DNA of 15,786 nt from Candidatus Nealsoniibacteriota bacterium (GTDB taxonomy: Bacteria > Patescibacteriota > Minisyncoccia > Minisyncoccales > MHMH01): the NCBI GenBank assembly GCA_016186525.1, contig JACPLM010000026.1, forward strand, positions 1 to 15,786, written 5' to 3'. The notes under the pieces are model-generated. The model worked only from the letters and a program-made list of their open reading frames with translations. It was not told the origin of the DNA and made no database searches. Made by a program: the position numbers and the translations under genes. Shown piece after piece: positions 12,883-15,786 of the stretch (position 1 is its first letter; the number at the start of each line of letters is the position of its first letter).

Positions 12883-13584
12883 ATGAAGAATCAAAAGATC
12901 TCCCGCAAAAAGCTAATTTTATTGATTTCGATAGTATCGCTGCTTATTATAGGCCTTGTTATCTCGATAATTTGGTTAAAATCCCGCAAGACGGAGTCTA
13001 CCACAGAAGTCTTGCAAAAAGAGTACGAAATAAGCTTTGTGACAAACGTTTTACCTCATGTTAAAAACATTATTTCTCTTGAAGAGTTTGATAATTTGGT
13101 TCTAGAAAACAAAGTCATGGAGGCATACAGGCAATTCCGCAAAGAAGAATCGGTTACCATAATTTATTATTTCATCAACATAAAAGACCAGCCGAAAGAC
13201 GAATACTACCTCTCTTACGTACCGTCAAACCACTCTTTTATTGTGCCCGTAGGTCTCTCAATGATATATTTCGATCCGGCTACTTATTTAATTCAAAACA
13301 ATAAAGCTCCGGTTTGGACAATACCGACAAGCCCCATGCAGCCGCAGCGCGACTGGCTGACCAGTGTTTTTATCCCCATATTCGTTGTCATAATTCTTGT
13401 GGGCGGCTTAATTTTCCTGCTTTTTTACGGTTTTGGCAGAAATAAATTCACTAAAGTCCAGCTCCAAGAAGCAAAAAAACCGGTTTATTTCCCTGATGCT
13501 GGCGGCGTTGACGAGGCAATTGAAGAAAGCAGGGAGGTTGCGGAAATAATAAGAGCAAAGTGGCAAGCGGGGGGTGAGAAATGA
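12883..13584 (+). CDS. FtsH N-terminal half (membrane and periplasmic-type region) as a separate protein
   Basis: The 233-residue protein has the FtsH front end: a membrane helix at 11-32, an extracytoplasmic domain of about 125 residues, and a second helix at 160-183 (SVFIPIFVVIILVGGLIFLL). A linker and VYFPDAGGVDEAIEESREVAEII (201-223) follow, corresponding to the FDDVAGVDEAKEEL opening of the FtsH AAA module. It then stops at TGA, before Walker A. The frame is open upstream to 12781, but ATG 12883 is chosen because GGGAGGG (12871-12877) sits before it and the upstream part would cross the terminator. The stop overlaps the next ATG (ATGA), so the halves should be made together. Its role would be to anchor and present substrates to the protease half; this is inference. 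Confidence 0.8.
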   Translation: MKNQKISRKKLILLISIVSLLIIGLVISIIWLKSRKTESTTEVLQKEYEISFVTNVLPHVKNIISLEEFDNLVLENKVMEAYRQFRKEESVTIIYYFINIKDQPKDEYYLSYVPSNHSFIVPVGLSMIYFDPATYLIQNNKAPVWTIPTSPMQPQRDWLTSVFIPIFVVIILVGGLIFLLFYGFGRNKFTKVQLQEAKKPVYFPDAGGVDEAIEESREVAEIIRAKWQAGGEK

Positions 13585-14882
13585 TAAAAGATGAGAAGTC
13601 TGCTCCAGTGTTAGATTTTAGGGTTCCCAATGGAGTTCTTTATTATGGGCCTCCGGGCACTGGTAAAACCTTGCTTGCCCGGATAATGGCCTTTGAAATA
13701 GGCGCTTGGTTTGAGATAATGTCCGGTTCTGCTTTTCACGAAATGTTTGTTGGCGTTGGGGCTGGCAGGGCGCGAGATCTTTTCGCAAAAGCCGAAAAAA
13801 ATCAGCCTTCAATGATTATAATTGACGAAGTTGATTCTGCTGCGCCGGCCAGAGCGAGCGGCGTTCAACAGCACCAAGAAAGCATCGGTTTGGTTAATCA
13901 GCTGTTAAGTCTTTTAGACAGAATTGAGAAAGAGGAGCTTAAGATTCTTTTCGTCGGCATTACCAATCGGCCCGATATGCTGGATCCGGCTTTTTTGAGA
14001 GCTGGCAGATTAGACAGGCATATCGAGGTGCCATTGCCGGGCCTTGAGGGCAGAATGGCGATTTTGAAGATTCACCTGACAAGGCCGAAAATAAAGCCGA
14101 CGAATTTTGATATTGATGGGTCAGACGGCGTTATGAAAGAAATAGCAAGAGAAATACCCGGCTTTGCGGGCGCTGACATCCGCAATTTGGTTAATGAAGC
14201 CGCTATCAGAGCATGGAGAAATCAGAGGAATGTAATTACTATTGAAGATTTTCGCGAATCAGTGACAAGGGTTTTACTGGGGCCGGAAAAAAAGCAAAAA
14301 CTAAGAGAAGAAGAGCCAAAACTAATTGCTTATCATGAGGCTGGCCACGCTTTAACAGCCATGCTGTTGCCTCAAACCGATCCAGTGCATTTTATTACTA
14401 TGCTTCCTTACGGCAGATCTCTCGGCCATACAAGATTGCTTCCATTAGACGAGTACCATATAACCGGCCAGACCCGCATTTTCAACCAAATTAAGTATAT
14501 ATTAGGCGGACGGATAGCCGAGAAGATTATTTTTAACGAATTAAGCACCGGAGCGGCCGGGGACATAAAAATGGTGACCAGTATAGCTAGGACTGCTGTT
14601 TGCGCTTACGGTATGTCAGATCTCGGGCCAATAACAATTGATGATCCGAATACTTACTTCCCCAGTCTTTGGAGCAATTGGATGAAGGAAGAGGTTGATA
14701 AGGCAATTAAGAACCTTATTAGCAATTGCGAGCAAGAGGCAGCTAAATTGCTTATGGAAAATAAAGACAGGTTGAATAAGTTGGCCGAAGCCCTTCTCGC
14801 AAGCGAAAAAAAGAGATTGTTGGGCTCGGAATTGTATGAGATGTTTCCCGACTTAAAAAGAAATCAAGCGGTTGGCAACTAA
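13581..14882 (+). CDS. ftsH: FtsH AAA-ATPase plus M41 zinc peptidase half
   Basis: The 433-residue protein carries the rest of FtsH: Walker A GPPGTGKT (23-30), pore loop MFVGVG (55-60), Walker B IIIDEVD (79-85), the second region of homology with R140, R143 and R146, the zinc motif HEAGH (252-256), and a third metal-ligand Asp in TGAAGD (D328). All key residues for ATP-driven proteolysis of membrane proteins are present. It lacks membrane helices and the first AAA segment, which the preceding gene encodes. The start ATG overlaps the upstream stop, and GGGGGGTGA (13569-13577) can serve as its ribosome site. The reading frame is -1 to the upstream one, but the stop and start look designed for coupling. 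The gene ends inside a terminator hairpin. Confidence 0.9.
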   Translation: MIKDEKSAPVLDFRVPNGVLYYGPPGTGKTLLARIMAFEIGAWFEIMSGSAFHEMFVGVGAGRARDLFAKAEKNQPSMIIIDEVDSAAPARASGVQQHQESIGLVNQLLSLLDRIEKEELKILFVGITNRPDMLDPAFLRAGRLDRHIEVPLPGLEGRMAILKIHLTRPKIKPTNFDIDGSDGVMKEIAREIPGFAGADIRNLVNEAAIRAWRNQRNVITIEDFRESVTRVLLGPEKKQKLREEEPKLIAYHEAGHALTAMLLPQTDPVHFITMLPYGRSLGHTRLLPLDEYHITGQTRIFNQIKYILGGRIAEKIIFNELSTGAAGDIKMVTSIARTAVCAYGMSDLGPITIDDPNTYFPSLWSNWMKEEVDKAIKNLISNCEQEAAKLLMENKDRLNKLAEALLASEKKRLLGSELYEMFPDLKRNQAVGN

Positions 14883-14897
14883 TTGCCAGCCGCTTTT
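14868..14897 (+). terminator. Terminator or attenuator overlapping the ftsH stop
   Basis: GCGGTTGGCAA, loop CTAA (holding the stop codon), TTGCCAGCCGC, then TTTT. The T-run is short, so read-through into the next gene is possible. Confidence 0.7.
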
Positions 14898-14912
14898 AAC
14901 GGGAGGGCAGTA

Positions 14913-15786
14913 ATGATAAACCTTAATGGGATTAAAGCGAAAAATAGAATTTGGCTTGCAGCTGGAGCCGCAGGATACGGCAACGGCTGGCCCTGGGAGA
15001 AGCCATTTATTAAGCTTGGCTTGATTGATTTTTCTGCATTCGGCGCTGTGGCCACAAGGACTCTTACCCCAGAACCAAGGCGAGGAAATTACACTGATCC
15101 TTTTGAATTCGAGAGAATGTCCCTAATGTCGCATTTATGTCGTATTCTTTCCAAAGACAGAAAAAGAGTTTTAAGAAAAATTCCAGGCGGCTGGCTGAAC
15201 AATATGGGCTGGTGGAACGTTGGCATTGATTACTGGATTGAAAATATTTATCCGTCTCTGGGAGAAGTCGCAATTATTCCGAATATTGGGGGCTTCAGCA
15301 TAGAAGAATACTTAAAACTGATTGAGAAGCTGAATCCTCTCAACGTCACGGCTGTGGAAATAAATATTTCCTGCCCGAATGTTGAGATAAATTACGACCC
15401 GCCGAGGGACTTGCCCCGCCTTTTCAGCGAGGCAAAAAGAATATCCCGCCATCCCTTAATTTTGAAAATCGGTTCTTCGGAAAAAGATATCGGGTTCGCC
15501 CAGACAGCTGCGGCTTGCGGGTTTAACGCTATTTCCCTGATTAATTCTGTTCCGGGAGTCATAGTAACCAAAGAAGGTATTTTCACTGGCGGACAGTCCG
15601 GGCCAAGGATCAAAGAAACAGCTTTAAATGCAGTTTTAAAATTAAAAGAAGCGCTGGAAATAACCAAAAAGCCGATTATTGCCGGCGGAGGGATTGCTTC
15701 TTGGAAAGATTGCCAGAATTTCTTTGAGGTTGGAGCCGATGCCGTAACCTTGGGTTCGGGATTTCTTTCTCCTTTGCGGCTTTGCC
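14913..15786 (+). CDS. pyrD: Dihydroorotate dehydrogenase family protein (partial, C-terminus outside window)
   Basis: The frame stays open from ATG 14913 to the window edge (291 residues). GGGAGGG (14901-14907) supports the start. The protein shows the FMN-binding TIM-barrel of class 1 dihydroorotate dehydrogenase, the oxidation step of pyrimidine synthesis: LAAGAAGYG (15-23), GAVATRTLTPEPRRGN (44-59), LNNMGWWNVG (95-104), EINISCPN (149-156), LKIG (184-187), SGPRIKETAL (229-238) and IIAGGGI (255-261). Two oddities stand out. The usual VTK lysine near residue 49 is Arg, and about 20 extra residues (around 62-88) separate PRRGN from the GGWLNNMG segment. It could be a divergent PyrD or a related FMN oxidoreductase. 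It follows ftsH after a hairpin with a short T-run. Confidence 0.8.
   Translation, partial: MINLNGIKAKNRIWLAAGAAGYGNGWPWEKPFIKLGLIDFSAFGAVATRTLTPEPRRGNYTDPFEFERMSLMSHLCRILSKDRKRVLRKIPGGWLNNMGWWNVGIDYWIENIYPSLGEVAIIPNIGGFSIEEYLKLIEKLNPLNVTAVEINISCPNVEINYDPPRDLPRLFSEAKRISRHPLILKIGSSEKDIGFAQTAAACGFNAISLINSVPGVIVTKEGIFTGGQSGPRIKETALNAVLKLKEALEITKKPIIAGGGIASWKDCQNFFEVGADAVTLGSGFLSPLRLC

Noticed and set aside
13566..13590. Programmed -1 frameshift joining the FtsH halves
   Set aside because: A TGA in the -1 frame at 13575-13577 leaves only GAG AAA as the slip site, which is not a good slippery sequence; the ATGA overlap with a ribosome site is simpler.
1..15786. CRISPR array, insertion sequence or prophage
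   Set aside because: No spaced direct repeats, transposase or phage genes were seen.

Overview
The window looks like chromosomal DNA from a bacterium of the Candidate Phyla Radiation (Patescibacteria, most likely Parcubacteria-like). The evidence is a CPR-type secretion pilin, a small SWIB protein, short conserved proteins typical of these genomes, repeats of the 'TNEPASCRYS' type, four tRNA genes none of which encodes CCA, and compact genes with near-zero spacing. The code is the standard bacterial one: TGA ends the FtsH N-terminal gene.

Layout. Every gene left of about 6.44 kb reads leftward and every gene right of 6.50 kb reads rightward, from an AT-rich divergent promoter region (6435-6500). 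Leftward: tRNA-Arg(UCG), a T4SS-type pilin, tRNA-Lys(CUU), rpsO, a NYN-domain nuclease, pnp, a membrane-anchored amidase/GH3 fusion, a structured RNA element ending in a terminator, and a partial DksA/TraR zinc-finger gene. Rightward: a CCA-adding enzyme interrupted by a 36-bp tandem duplication, tRNA-Pro(CGG), a transglutaminase-like/TPR protein, a 5'-truncated repeat protein, two small conserved proteins, tRNA-Ala(CGC), a SWIB protein, a PHP phosphoesterase, an FtsH protease split into two coupled genes, and a partial dihydroorotate dehydrogenase gene.

How the genes fit together. The rpsO-NYN-pnp block joins ribosomal protein S15 to RNA decay. The CCA-adding enzyme is needed by all four tRNAs here. 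The split FtsH pair would do membrane-protein quality control, and the amidase/GH3 protein faces the cell wall.

Most notable observations: (1) three parS-like 16-mers within 5 kb around the strand switch, suggesting a ParB-binding, origin-proximal region; (2) FtsH divided between its N-terminal membrane half and its AAA/M41 half, with an ATGA overlap and a Shine-Dalgarno site for the second part; (3) an amidase/GH3 fusion with key catalytic residues replaced in both domains; (4) a tRNA-Pro with altered D- and T-loop elbow bases; (5) an exact duplication that places a stop codon in the CCA enzyme; (6) -10 boxes 6-8 nt before several start codons, implying leaderless mRNAs; (7) a small structured RNA between the amidase and dksA-like genes, with faint ykkC-like resemblance.
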